A stretch of 64,000 bases of DNA from Streptomyces sp. NBC_00443. Lineage in GTDB: Bacteria > Actinomycetota > Actinomycetes > Streptomycetales > Streptomycetaceae. Shown here piece by piece: positions 41,788-51,178 of the stretch. The stretch covers positions 7,564,001 through 7,628,000 of the forward strand of contig NZ_CP107917.1 of the NCBI RefSeq assembly GCF_036014175.1, in the 5' to 3' direction. Made by a program: the position numbers and the translations under genes. Position 1 is the stretch's first letter. Every line of letters starts with the position of its first letter. Below the pieces are notes generated by a model. It saw only the letters and a program-made list of their open reading frames with translations. It had not been told where the DNA came from and did not search any database.

Positions 41788-43152
41788 GTGGCAGACCGCA
41801 AACCCCCGCTGAGCGTCGAGGAGCTGCATGCCCTCGTCGCGAGCGGTGAGATCGACACTGTCGTCCTGGCCTTCCCCGATATGCAAGGGCGGCTCCAGGG
41901 CAAGCGGTTCGCCGCCCGCTTCTTCCTCGACGAGGTCCTCCACCACGGCACCGAGGGCTGCAACTACCTCCTCGCCGTCGACACCGAGATGAACACCGTC
42001 GACGGCTACGAGATGTCGTCCTGGGACCGCGGCTACGGCGACTTCGCCATGCACCCCGACCTGGCCACGCTCCGCCGCGTCCCCTGGAACGCGGGCACGG
42101 CCATGCTCGTCGCCGACCTCGCCTGGAGCGACGGCTCACCCGTGGTCGCCGCACCCCGCCAGATCCTGCGCCGCCAGCTGGAGCGCCTCGCCGAGCACGG
42201 GTACACCGCCAAGGTCGGCACCGAGCTGGAGTTCATCGTCTTCAAGGACACCTACGAGCAGGCCTGGGACGCCAACTACCGAGGGCTCACGCCGGCGAAC
42301 CAGTACAACATCGACTACTCGGTGCTGGGGACGGGCCGGATCGAGCCCCTGCTGCGTCGCATCCGCAACGAAATGGCGGGCGCCGGCCTCACCGTCGAGT
42401 CCGCCAAGGGCGAGTGCAACCCCGGCCAGCACGAGATCGCGTTCAAGTACGACGACGCCCTGGTCACCTGTGACCAGCATGCCGTCTACAAGACCGGCAC
42501 CAAGGAGATCGCCGCCCAGGAGGGCGTCTCGATCACCTTCATGGCCAAGTACAACGAGCGCGAGGGCAACTCCTGCCACATCCACCTCTCCCTCGCGGAC
42601 ACGGCCGGCGACAACGCCATGCCGGGGGACGGCGAAGGCGGCATGTCGGACGTCATGCGCCACTTCCTCGCCGGGCAGCTCGCCGCGCTGCGGGACTTCT
42701 CCCTGCTGTACGCCCCCAACATCAACTCCTACAAGCGGTTCCAGCCCGGCTCCTTCGCCCCGACCGCGGTCGCCTGGGGCTACGACAACCGCACCTGCGC
42801 CCTGCGTGTCGTCGGCCACGGTCGCTCGATGCGCTTCGAGAACCGGCTGCCCGGCGGGGACGTCAACCCGCACCTCGCCGTGGCCGGCCTGGTCGCGGCC
42901 GGCCTGTACGGCATCGAGCAGAAGCTGGAGCTGCCCGAGCCCTGCACCGGCAACGCCTACGCCGCCGGCTTCGAGCACGTCCCCACCACGCTGCGCGAGG
43001 CAGCCGAGCTCTGGGAGAACAGCCCGATCGCCAAGGCCGCCTTCGGCGACGAAGTCGTCGCGCACTACCGCAACATGGCGCGCGTCGAGCTGGACGCCTT
43101 CGACGCCGCGGTGACCGACTGGGAGCTGCGCCGCTCCTTCGAACGCATGTGA
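41788..43152 (+). CDS. glnA4: GlnA4-like glutamine synthetase family ligase (gamma-glutamylethanolamide synthetase)
   Basis: A 454-residue member of the glutamine synthetase fold. In S. coelicolor GlnA4 (SCO1613 as I remember) makes gamma-glutamylethanolamide as the first step of ethanolamine use. The beta-grasp domain is followed by the catalytic domain with KVGTELEFIVF, AKGECNPGQHEIAFKYDDAL, MAKYNEREGNSCHIHLSLAD and NSYKRFQPGSFAPTAVAWGY. The GTG at 41788 has GGAGG 8-12 bases upstream. Assimilatory glutamine synthetase is unlikely given the divergence at the amine pocket and the amine-degradation neighbours, but the assignment to ethanolamine rests on synteny. Its stop overlaps the aldehyde dehydrogenase start (GTGA). 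Confidence 0.88.
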   Translation: MADRKPPLSVEELHALVASGEIDTVVLAFPDMQGRLQGKRFAARFFLDEVLHHGTEGCNYLLAVDTEMNTVDGYEMSSWDRGYGDFAMHPDLATLRRVPWNAGTAMLVADLAWSDGSPVVAAPRQILRRQLERLAEHGYTAKVGTELEFIVFKDTYEQAWDANYRGLTPANQYNIDYSVLGTGRIEPLLRRIRNEMAGAGLTVESAKGECNPGQHEIAFKYDDALVTCDQHAVYKTGTKEIAAQEGVSITFMAKYNEREGNSCHIHLSLADTAGDNAMPGDGEGGMSDVMRHFLAGQLAALRDFSLLYAPNINSYKRFQPGSFAPTAVAWGYDNRTCALRVVGHGRSMRFENRLPGGDVNPHLAVAGLVAAGLYGIEQKLELPEPCTGNAYAAGFEHVPTTLREAAELWENSPIAKAAFGDEVVAHYRNMARVELDAFDAAVTDWELRRSFERM

Positions 43153-44548
43153 GGCACGTCTTGTCCGATCAGCTCTTGTCCGATCAGCTCCAGGTACTGA
43201 ATCCGGCCACCGAAGAGGTCGTCGCCACCGTCCCGGCCGCCACCGCGGCCGACGTGGACGCGGCGGTCGTACGTGCCACCAAGGCGCAGGCCACGTGGTC
43301 CGCCCTCGCGCCCGGCGACCGCGCCCGGCTGCTGCGCCGGTTCGCCGTCGCCGTCGACGAACACCTCGAAGAGCTGGCCCGGCTGGAGGTCCGCGAGGCC
43401 GGCCACACCGTCGGCAACGCCCGCTGGGAGGCGGGCAACGTCCGCGATCTGCTCGACTACGCCGCCGGGGGAGTGGAGCGGCTGACCGGACAGCAGATCC
43501 CGGTCCCCGGTGGCCTGAACGTGACGATCCTCGAACCGCTCGGCGTCGTCGGCGTCATCGCGCCCTGGAACTTCCCGATGCCGATCGCGGCCTGGGGCAC
43601 CGCCCCGCGCTCGCGGCCGGCAACGCGGTCATCCTCAAGCCCGCCGAGACGACCCCCCTGACCGCCCTGCGCCTGGCCGAACTCGCCCTGGAGGCGGGCC
43701 TTCCCGAGGGCCTCTTCCAGGTGCTGCCCGGCCACGGGCCCGTCACAGGCCACGCCCTCGTCGAGCACCCGGGCGTGGCGAAGATCGTCTTCACCGGGTC
43801 GACTGCCGTGGGCAAACAGGTGCTGGCGAAGGGCTCGGCCCTGCTCAAGCGCGTCACCCTCGAACTCGGCGGCAAGAGCCCCAACATCGTCTTCGCCGAC
43901 GCCGACCTCGAAGCCGCCGCGGCCGCCACCCCCATGTCCTTCCTCGACAACTCCGGCCAGGACTGCTGCGCCCGCACCCGCATCCTCGTCCAGCGCTCCG
44001 CCTACGACCGCTTCCTGGAACTGCTGGGCCCCGCGATCGAGGCGGTGACGGTCGGCGACCCGGCCGACGAGAAGACCGACATGGGCCCGCTGATCTCCAA
44101 GGTCCAGCTGGAGCGCGTGCGTGCGTACGTCGACGAGGGCGCCGACGGCATCCGCGGCAAGGCCCCCGAGGGCCCCGGCTTCTGGTTCCCGCCCACCGTA
44201 CTCACCGGCGTCGACCCGCACGCGCGCGTGGCCGTCGAGGAGGTCTTCGGCCCCGTGGCCGTCGTCCTCCCCTTCGATGGCGAGGCGGAGGCCGTCGCCC
44301 TCGCCAACGCCACCGAGTACGGCCTGTCCGGCTCCATCTGGACCCGTGACGTCGGCCGCGCCCTGCGCGTCTCCCAGGCGGTCCGGGCCGGCAACCTCTC
44401 CGTCAACTCCCACTCCAGCGTCCGCTACTGGACCCCCTTCGGCGGCTTCAAACAGTCCGGCATCGGCCGCGAGCTGGGCCCGGACGCCCTGACCGCCTTC
44501 ACCGAGACCAAGAACGTCTTCATCAGCACGGAGGGCCCCGCACAGTGA
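43149..44548 (+). pseudogene. Aldehyde dehydrogenase of the ethanolamine cluster, frameshifted
   Basis: An NAD(P)-dependent aldehyde dehydrogenase expected to oxidise a gamma-glutamyl aldehyde or similar intermediate. The first part (GTG at 43149) is normal up to VIAPWNFPMPIAAWGTAP. The frame breaks near 43603-43607. The next frame continues with AGNAVILKPAETTPLTALRL, the catalytic Glu in VTLELGGKSPNIVFADADLE and the catalytic Cys in LDNSGQDCCARTRILVQ. One added base gives GTAPALAAGNAVILKP and a 466-residue protein of family length. The start is marked by a 15-base tandem duplication (43161-43175 and 43176-43190) encoding LSDQL twice. It is likely functional if the missing base is a sequence error. 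Confidence 0.85.
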
Positions 44549-45345
44549 CTCAGGCACAGCCTCAGGCTCAGGAGAACATCTGCCGTCGGCTGGTCGGCCG
44601 CACGGCCGTCATCACCGGCGCCGGCAGCGGCATCGGCCTCGCCACCGCCCGCCGGCTCGCCTCCGAGGGCGCCCACGTCGTCTGCGGTGACGTCGACGAG
44701 CAGCGCGGCAAGGCGGCCGCGGAGGAGGTCGGCGGAACCTTCGTGAAGGTCGACGTCACCGACCCCGAGCAGGTCGAGGCGCTGTTCAGGACGGCGTACG
44801 ACACCTACGGCAGCGTCGACATCGCCTTCAACAACGCCGGCATCTCGCCGCCCGACGACGACTCCATCCTGGAGACCGGCCTGGAGGCCTGGAAGCGGGT
44901 CCAGGAGGTCAACCTCACCTCCGTCTACCTGTGCTGCAAGGCCGCGATCCCCTACATGCGGCAGCAGGGCAAGGGCTCCATCATCAACACGGCGTCCTTC
45001 GTGGCGAAGATGGGCGCCGCCACGTCCCAGATCTCGTACACGGCCTCCAAGGGCGGCGTCCTGGCCATGTCCCGCGAGCTGGGTGTCCAGTTCGCCCGCG
45101 ACGGCATCCGGGTCAACGCCCTGTGCCCGGGACCGGTCAACACCCCGCTGCTCCAGGAACTGTTCGCCAAGGACCCCGAGCGCGCCGCGCGCCGGCTCGT
45201 CCACATCCCGGTCGGCCGTTTCGCCGAGGCCGAGGAGATCGCCGCCGCCGTGGCCTTCCTGGCCAGCGACGACTCCTCCTTCGTCAACGCCACCGACTTC
45301 CTGGTCGACGGCGGTATCTCGGGGGCGTACGTCACGCCGCTGTAG
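44545..45345 (+). CDS. SDR-family oxidoreductase
   Basis: A 266-residue short-chain dehydrogenase. The cofactor motif is TGAGSGIGLATARRLASEGA, with VCGDVD after the second strand suggesting NAD preference. Further motifs are AFNNAGISPP, the catalytic YTASKGGVLAMSRELG with upstream Ser in NTASF, and CPGPVNTPLLQELF. It starts at a GTG that overlaps the aldehyde dehydrogenase stop (GTGA), making it the third gene of the ligase operon, so it probably oxidises an alcohol intermediate such as the gamma-glutamyl alcohol before the aldehyde dehydrogenase. The exact substrate is not shown by the sequence. Confidence 0.9.
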   Translation: MTQAQPQAQENICRRLVGRTAVITGAGSGIGLATARRLASEGAHVVCGDVDEQRGKAAAEEVGGTFVKVDVTDPEQVEALFRTAYDTYGSVDIAFNNAGISPPDDDSILETGLEAWKRVQEVNLTSVYLCCKAAIPYMRQQGKGSIINTASFVAKMGAATSQISYTASKGGVLAMSRELGVQFARDGIRVNALCPGPVNTPLLQELFAKDPERAARRLVHIPVGRFAEAEEIAAAVAFLASDDSSFVNATDFLVDGGISGAYVTPL

Positions 45346-45362
45346 CCCGGCGCCGGGAACGT

Positions 45363-45402
45363 GAGTGGGACGCCGCCTTCGGGGGATGGCGACGTCCCGC
45401 TC
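45363..45402. terminator. Probable bidirectional terminator
   Basis: GAGTGGGACG (45363-45372) pairs with CGTCCCGCTC (45393-45402) with one wobble pair. It lies between the convergent SDR and deaminase/aldolase genes and could end both transcripts. Confidence 0.6.
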
Positions 45403-45422
45403 GCCCCGCGCGCGGACGTCTG

Positions 45423-46624
45423 CTACAGGAACGTACGGCCCTCGCCCCGATACGTAGGCACGGTCGCCGTCACCGCGTCGCCCTCGACGAGATGCAGCGC
45501 GTCGAACCGCTCGCACAGCTCACCGGCCTTGGCGTGCCGGAACCACACCTTGTCGCCGAGCAGGAGATCGTCGGCGGGGAGCCCAGCAGCGGCGTCTGCA
45601 CCTCGCCGGGCCCCTCCTGAGGGTCGTACCGCAGGCCCTCCGGCAGATACGGCACCGGCAGCCGGTCGCTCCCCGCCGCACCCGAGGCCGGGTATCCGCC
45701 ACCGAGGACGGTCACCACCCCGACCCCCGGCCGGCGCACGACGGGCTGGGCGAACAGCGCGGCCGGACGCCCGCTGAAGGACGTGTAGTTGTCGAACAGC
45801 CGCGGCACGTACAGCCCCGACCCGGCCCCGATCTCCGTGACGCAGTCCTCGGCGGCCGTGAACTGCACACTGCCGGTCCCGCCGCCGTTGACGAACTCCA
45901 GCCCCGGGGCCACGGCCCGGACGGCCCGCACCACCTCGGCCCGCCGCTCGGCGAGTTCCCGGCGGGCGGCGGCCTGCATCAGCCGCACGGCACGCGAGCG
46001 CACCGGCCGCCCCGCCAAGGCGTCCCCGACCCCGGCGATGTGCCCCTCGTACGCCATGATCCCGACCACCTCGAACCCAGGCCGCCGGGCGACGGCACGG
46101 GCCATGTCGGCGACCTGGGCGGGGGAGTGCAGCGGCGAGCGCAGGGCGCCGACGCGCACCCGGCCGCCGAACAGCTTCAGCGAGGTGTCCAACTCCAGGC
46201 AGACCCGCACCACTTCCTGCCCGCCGTCCCGGGCCTCGTCGATGAGCCGCAGCTGAGCCGGGTCGTCGATCATCACGGTGACGGCGGAGGCGAGCTTGGG
46301 ATCACCGGTCAGCTCGGCGAACCCGGCGCGGTCGGCGGACGGATAGGCCAGCAGGACGTCGTCGAACCCGGAGCGGGCCAGCCACAGGGACTCGGCGAGG
46401 GTGAAGGACATCACCCCCGCGAAGCCGTCCCTCGCGAGGACGCGTTCGAGCAGGGCCCGGCAGCGTACGGACTTGCTGGCGACCCTGACCGGCTTTCCGC
46501 CGGCCCGGCGGAGCAAATCGTCCGCGTTGGCGTCGAAGGCGTCCAGGTCCACGATCGCGAGAGGGGCGTCGAGATGGGCGGTGGCCCGGTCGTAACGGGC
46601 CCGGTCGGCGGCGCGCGCAGTCAT
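45423..46624 (-). pseudogene. PLP-dependent amino acid deaminase/aldolase (alanine racemase-like), 3' frameshift
   Basis: A fold-type III PLP enzyme resembling D-threonine aldolase/D-serine dehydratase-like amino acid deaminases. The N-terminal barrel begins APLAIVDLDAFDANADDLLR. The PLP lysine is in GKPVRVASKSVRCRALLERV. Further blocks are CLELDTSLKLFGGRVRVGAL, MAYEGHIAGVGDA, and FVNGGGTGSVQFTAAEDCVT. Near 45575-45579 one C or G is missing. As read the protein ends in arginine-serine noise at 45470. With one base added it reads SPADDLLLGDKVWFRHAKAG and ends HLVEGDAVTATVPTYRGEGR-TFL at 45423, 400 residues. It starts from the ATG at 46624, divergent from the proline-rich protein gene. Not obviously part of the ethanolamine operon. 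Confidence 0.8.
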
Positions 46625-46904
46625 GAACGAAGCCTGCCATGCAGGATTACCGCAGGGTAGGGGGATGTTCCGGGCAGATGCACACGGGGTCCCGGACTGG
46701 TTCCCGTTCGCCCAGGATCAACCCGTAGAGTGACGCGCACGCATGTGGGGAACACCCCCGGCCGCACGGCACGCCGGGATGACGCTCCATCTGTGCGGGT
46801 ATGCGTGCCTGGTCGGACGAGTCCGCGCCGGGCCCGGCACAGGGAGAACGGCACGACGGTCCCGCGTACCAGGACGGGCCCGGACACGAGGAAACGGGGG
46901 GTGC

Positions 46905-48845
46905 ATGAGCACGGAAGCACGGCGCGCCCCCATCCCCCCGCTCCCCTCGACACCGCCGGCGCCCGCCACCCCGCCCCGCCCGTCGACCCCGCCGAGACCC
47001 GCGGAGCCACCGACGTCCCCAGACACACAGGGTGAGCAGCAGGACGGCAGCCCCACTGCCGCCCATGCCCAGCCCCTCCAGAACCCGAGCCCCGCGGAAA
47101 CCGCTGCGTCGGCCCCGCCGCCCCGGGCCTCGGCACGCTTCCCGGACACCCCGCCGGCGGCCGGACGCCAGGACGGTGGCGGATCGCCGCACCGTGAGAG
47201 CGCGCCCGACGACACCCCGCCCCGCCCGCCCGAGCGTCCCTCCCCGCCCCGCCGCACGGCGGCCCCCGCGGAGACAGCAGCGGAGACCACCTTCAGACTC
47301 CGCCCGATCAGAGTGACCCCGTCCCCATCGACGGAGCACGGCAACCGCCCCTCCGCCGAACGCCCGCAGCCGACCGAGCCTCCGCAGTCGGGATCCGGCC
47401 GGGGACAGAGTCCTGTGGGCACGCCCGCGCAGCCAGGCCTCGGTCGGCCGCAAGGCTCCGGCGACATGTCCGCGCGTGCCGGTTCCGGCCGGGCACAGGG
47501 CCCCGTCGGCGCGCCCGGGCAGCCGGGCGCCGGTCGGCCGCAAAGCTCCAGCGGTATGCCCGCGCAGGCGAGTTCCGGACCCGCGCCGGCTTCTGTGGGC
47601 GGGCCCCCGAAGCCCGCCACGGCCCCCACACACGGCTCAAGCACCATGTCCCCACATCCGGCCTCGGCCCCCGCACAGGCCCCCGGCCCCATGCCCCCGC
47701 ACGCGGCTCCCCGCCCCGCGCCGAGCTCGGCCGGCCTGCCCCCCAAGCCCGCCACCCGCCCCGGATCCACCCCCGGCGAGCCCCCTCGCCGCCCCGCTTC
47801 CGTGCCGCTGCCCCCGCAGCGTCCCGCACACCGGCCCCCGGCAGGAGACGGTTCCGAGGCACGCGGATACGCGGCCCCGGCGCCCGCCGGGTCCTCGCCC
47901 GACACCCGGCACCCCACGCACGCCGGACCCTCCACGAACGGCCACGGGTCCGCCGCGTTCGCGCCGGACCCGTCGCTCTCCTGGAGTGCCCCGATGGCGC
48001 CGGGCGGGACCCCGGGGGCCGGGCGGCCGGTCGTGTCGTTCGGGCAGCCCGAGGGGTACGACGAGCAGGCGCGACCGCGGCCCCTGGGGCTGCGGATCAG
48101 GCCGCGGGTCGCCGTGGCAGCCGCCTGTGTCGTGCTCGGGCTGGGGCTCATCGGCGGGGCCGTGACCGGGAGTTGGCTGATCGGCGACCCTGGTGACGGC
48201 GGCACGCGGGACACCTTCGCCGCGGCCGGAAGCCTGTGGCACAGCGTTCCTGTCGACCAGCTGTTCCCGCCCACCGTGATCGGGCGGGGCGCCGGCCCCG
48301 GTGGCGCCGACCGGACCTGGACGCGGATCGCGGTCGCCCCCGACACGGGCTGCGCGAACGCCTTCGACCCGCTCCTGCGCAAGGCTCTGTCCACCGTCGG
48401 CTGCGAGCGCCTCCTGCGCGCCACCTACATCGACGCCACCCAGAGCTACGTCACCACGGTCGGCCTGCTCTTCACCACGGCCGACGCCACCGCCATGCGC
48501 TCGCTCGACACCCGCTTCACCAAAGAGGGCCTCGACCGCCGTACGGACCTGATGCCCCGCCCCTACGCCGCGAAGGGCACTGAGGCCGCCGGATTCGGCG
48601 ACGAACAGCGCGCCTCCTGGACCGTCTCCGTCCTCACCGACGCCCCGGTCGTCGTCTACGCCGTCTCCGGCTGGGCGGACGACCGCACCGTCGACGAGCC
48701 CGAGCCCGCCAGGCAGGCCATGGAGTCCGGCGAGACCACGGCCGTCGCCCAGGCCGGCCTCGGCCACGAGGCACAGGGTCTCGCCGACCGCGTCGAACGC
48801 TCCCTGCGCAAGAACGTCGGTCAGGCCACGGAGCAGCCGTCATGA
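46905..48845 (+). CDS. Proline-rich single-span membrane protein with extracytoplasmic domain
   Basis: A 646-residue protein I cannot assign. Residues 1 to about 395 are Pro-Ala-Gly-Ser-rich and disordered. Between about residues 155 and 300 it carries degenerate repeats of 25-30 residues built on GSGRAQGPVGAPGQPG-type units. One hydrophobic span (VAVAACVVLGLGLIGGAVTG, near residue 400) is followed by a compact C-terminal domain of about 220 residues with two cysteines, CANAFDP and GCERLLRATY, that could form a disulfide outside the cell. The ATG at 46905 follows GAAACGGGGGG. Its stop overlaps the start of the mycosin-like protease gene (ATGA). Hence the two should be made together. It may be a substrate, anchor or regulator of that protease. 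Confidence 0.75.
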   Translation: MSTEARRAPIPPLPSTPPAPATPPRPSTPPRPAEPPTSPDTQGEQQDGSPTAAHAQPLQNPSPAETAASAPPPRASARFPDTPPAAGRQDGGGSPHRESAPDDTPPRPPERPSPPRRTAAPAETAAETTFRLRPIRVTPSPSTEHGNRPSAERPQPTEPPQSGSGRGQSPVGTPAQPGLGRPQGSGDMSARAGSGRAQGPVGAPGQPGAGRPQSSSGMPAQASSGPAPASVGGPPKPATAPTHGSSTMSPHPASAPAQAPGPMPPHAAPRPAPSSAGLPPKPATRPGSTPGEPPRRPASVPLPPQRPAHRPPAGDGSEARGYAAPAPAGSSPDTRHPTHAGPSTNGHGSAAFAPDPSLSWSAPMAPGGTPGAGRPVVSFGQPEGYDEQARPRPLGLRIRPRVAVAAACVVLGLGLIGGAVTGSWLIGDPGDGGTRDTFAAAGSLWHSVPVDQLFPPTVIGRGAGPGGADRTWTRIAVAPDTGCANAFDPLLRKALSTVGCERLLRATYIDATQSYVTTVGLLFTTADATAMRSLDTRFTKEGLDRRTDLMPRPYAAKGTEAAGFGDEQRASWTVSVLTDAPVVVYAVSGWADDRTVDEPEPARQAMESGETTAVAQAGLGHEAQGLADRVERSLRKNVGQATEQPS

Positions 48846-50113
48846 ACACCGGCACCGACGCGGCCACGAGCACCGGTACGAGGACCGACATGAGCACCGG
48901 CATGAACAGCGCGGCGGCCGGCGCCGTGACCAGGACTGTGAAGACCATCATGACCCGCCGGACCGGCTCCCTCGCCGTCCTCCTCGGCGCCTGCCTCGCC
49001 GTCCTGCCTCCGACCGCCGCGCACGCCGACTCCATACGAGCCCAGCAATGGGCCCTGGACGCCATGCACACCGAAGAGGCCTGGCAGACCACCAAGGGCA
49101 AGGGCATCACCGTCGCCGTCCTCGACACCGGCGTCGAGGCCGACCACCCCGACCTGGCGGGCAACGTCCTCGAAGGCAAGGACATGGTCGGCTTCGGAGC
49201 CGAGCGCGGCGACCGCGCCTGGGCCCGGCACGGCACCGCGATGGCCGGCATCGTCGCCGGGCACGGACACGGGGCGGGCAACGGCGACGGCGTCATGGGC
49301 ATCGCCCCCGAGGCCAAGATCCTCCCCGTCCGCGTCATCCTGGAGGACGGCGACCCCGCCCGCGCCAAGGCCCGCAGCAGCCGCGGCAACGCCCTCGCCG
49401 AAGGCATCCGCTGGGCCGCCGACCACGGCGCCGACGTCATCAACCTCTCCCTCGGCGACGACTCCAAGTCGGCTCACCCCGAGGCCGGCGAGGACGAGGC
49501 CGTCCAGTACGCCCTGAAGAAGGGCTCCGTCGTCGTCGCCTCGGCCGGCAACGGCGGCGAGAAGGGCGACCACATCTCCTACCCGGCCGCCTACCCGGGC
49601 GTCATCGCCGCCACCGCCGTCGACAAGTTCGGCACCCGCGCCTCCTTCTCCACCCGCCGCTGGTACGCCACCGTCAGCGCCCCCGGCGTCAACGTCGTCA
49701 TCGCGGACCCCGACCGCAAGTACTACGAGGGCTGGGGCACGAGCGCCGCGGCCGCCTTCGTCTCCGGAGCCGTGGCCCTGGTCAAGTCCGCCCACCCCGG
49801 ACTGACCCCGGCCCAGATAAAGAAGCTCCTCGAGGACACGGCACGCAACGCCCCCGCCGACGGCCGCGACGACTCCCGCGGCTACGGCTTCATCGACCCG
49901 GCCGCCGCGATCAAGGAGGCCTCCCGCATGGAGCGGGAGAAGCTTCAGCCGGCGGCGTACGGCGAGGAGTACTTCGGCTCGGGTCCCGACGCCGCCGAGT
50001 CGGGGGACGACGCGTCGAGCTGGACGGCCCCGCTGGCGGGCGGCGCCGGCGGCCTGCTGCTGGTCTCGGCGGTCGTGGTGTGGCGCGGCCGACGCGGACG
50101 CCGCGACTTCTAG
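48842..50113 (+). CDS. Mycosin-like S8 serine protease, membrane-anchored
   Basis: A 423-residue subtilisin-family protease of the mycosin type, secreted and tethered by a C-terminal span. The signal peptide core is LAVLLGACLAVLPPTAAHAD. The true start may be the ATG at 48842 (overlapping the previous stop) or one nearer the signal, such as MTRRTGSLAVLLG. The triad is Asp in TVAVLDTGVEADHPDL, His in RHGTAMAGIVAGHGHG and Ser in GWGTSAAAAFVSGAVALV. PAAYPGVIAATAVD precedes the serine block. The C-terminal anchor is GGAGGLLLVSAVVVWRGRRG, followed by basic residues. Mycosins are usual parts of type VII secretion, but no esx or ecc genes are next to this one. Confidence 0.9.
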   Translation: MNTGTDAATSTGTRTDMSTGMNSAAAGAVTRTVKTIMTRRTGSLAVLLGACLAVLPPTAAHADSIRAQQWALDAMHTEEAWQTTKGKGITVAVLDTGVEADHPDLAGNVLEGKDMVGFGAERGDRAWARHGTAMAGIVAGHGHGAGNGDGVMGIAPEAKILPVRVILEDGDPARAKARSSRGNALAEGIRWAADHGADVINLSLGDDSKSAHPEAGEDEAVQYALKKGSVVVASAGNGGEKGDHISYPAAYPGVIAATAVDKFGTRASFSTRRWYATVSAPGVNVVIADPDRKYYEGWGTSAAAAFVSGAVALVKSAHPGLTPAQIKKLLEDTARNAPADGRDDSRGYGFIDPAAAIKEASRMEREKLQPAAYGEEYFGSGPDAAESGDDASSWTAPLAGGAGGLLLVSAVVVWRGRRGRRDF

Positions 50114-51030
50114 CCGAACACCGACACCGCCGCCCCGGCCGCCGCCTCGACCAGCGAAATCCCCTTCGCCTTCGTCGAGTTGCCGTCGGACAGCACCGCC
50201 ACCAGATACGCCTCGCCGTCCACCGTCACCCGCCCGATGCTGTTGATGTCCCACAGCCCGGTGGCGGTGCGTGGCAGCCAGCCGTTCTTCAACGCCCATG
50301 CGGAGCCGTCCGCCACGGCCGACACTCCCCACCGCTGGTCGACGGCGATCTCTCCCATCAGCCCTCGCAGATACGCCCGCGAGGCCTCGCTCAGCTCCGA
50401 GTCCTCCCCGAACACCTGCCGCAGCAGCGTGAGTTGATCTGCCGCGGTGGTCCGGGTCAGTCCCCAGTACATGCCCGCTCCGCCCTCGGTTTCGGTGAGC
50501 CCGAAGCGCCCGTTGGCGGCATCGAGCCCCTTCTCCAGCCCGATGGCCTGCCACAGGGCCGACGCGGCGGTGTTGTCGCTGTTCTCGATCATCGCGGTGG
50601 CGTAGGACTTCTCCGCCGCGGTGAGTGAACGCCCCGCGTCCTGCGCCTGGAGCAGCAGCGCGGCCAGGATGTCGACCTTGACGATGCTCGCCGTGTCGAA
50701 GCTGCCGCTGCCGTACGTGGCGCTCTCGCCGGACTTCGGATCCAGCACCGCCACCGACACGTCGGCGCCGTCCTCGACGGTCACCGACGCCATGGCCTCG
50801 GCAAGGGCCGCGTCGTGGTCCACCGTCGGCTGTGCCACGGGTTCCACGGGAGCCTCCTCGCCTGCCTGAGCCGAAACCGACGCCGACGATACGGGGCTCC
50901 CGCCCGAGTGCGCCCGAGCCTTCACGTACACGGTTCCCGCGGCCGCGCCACCGACGACGATGACAAGGGCGAGCGCGGTGTACAGCGGGGGCCGGCGTCG
51001 CCGACGGGCGCGGGATCTGGAGGGCTCCAT
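50110..51030 (-). CDS. Class A beta-lactamase-like serine hydrolase
   Basis: A 306-residue penicillin-recognising protein with an N-terminal membrane anchor (residues about 14-35, PPLYTALALVIVVGGAAAGT). SxxK is in DTASIVKVDILAALLLQ, SDN in ATAMIENSDNTAASAL, and the third element is KNGW in place of the usual KTG. The anchored form, lacking a signal-peptidase site, and the altered third motif suggest an esterase or cell-wall-related role rather than a classic secreted beta-lactamase. It is convergent with the mycosin-like gene (4-base overlap) and separated by about 150 bases from the divergent SseB gene. Confidence 0.85.
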   Translation of the reverse strand: MEPSRSRARRRRRPPLYTALALVIVVGGAAAGTVYVKARAHSGGSPVSSASVSAQAGEEAPVEPVAQPTVDHDAALAEAMASVTVEDGADVSVAVLDPKSGESATYGSGSFDTASIVKVDILAALLLQAQDAGRSLTAAEKSYATAMIENSDNTAASALWQAIGLEKGLDAANGRFGLTETEGGAGMYWGLTRTTAADQLTLLRQVFGEDSELSEASRAYLRGLMGEIAVDQRWGVSAVADGSAWALKNGWLPRTATGLWDINSIGRVTVDGEAYLVAVLSDGNSTKAKGISLVEAAAGAAVSVFG

Positions 51031-51178
51031 CCCGCGATCGTCGGGGCGGCGACTGTGCGGGCCGTTAGACGGACGTTAGATATGTGTCAGGGAAAACTGA
51101 GAATCCGGTGAGGGCGTCACAGCGGGGTTTCCGGGCCCGCACAAGCGCTGCAGCATCCCCCCGATAGGGTCGGTGACC

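Noticed and set aside
46743..46904. Upstream extension of the proline-rich protein
   Set aside because: The added 54 residues show no conserved feature, and the ATG at 46905 has a better ribosome site.
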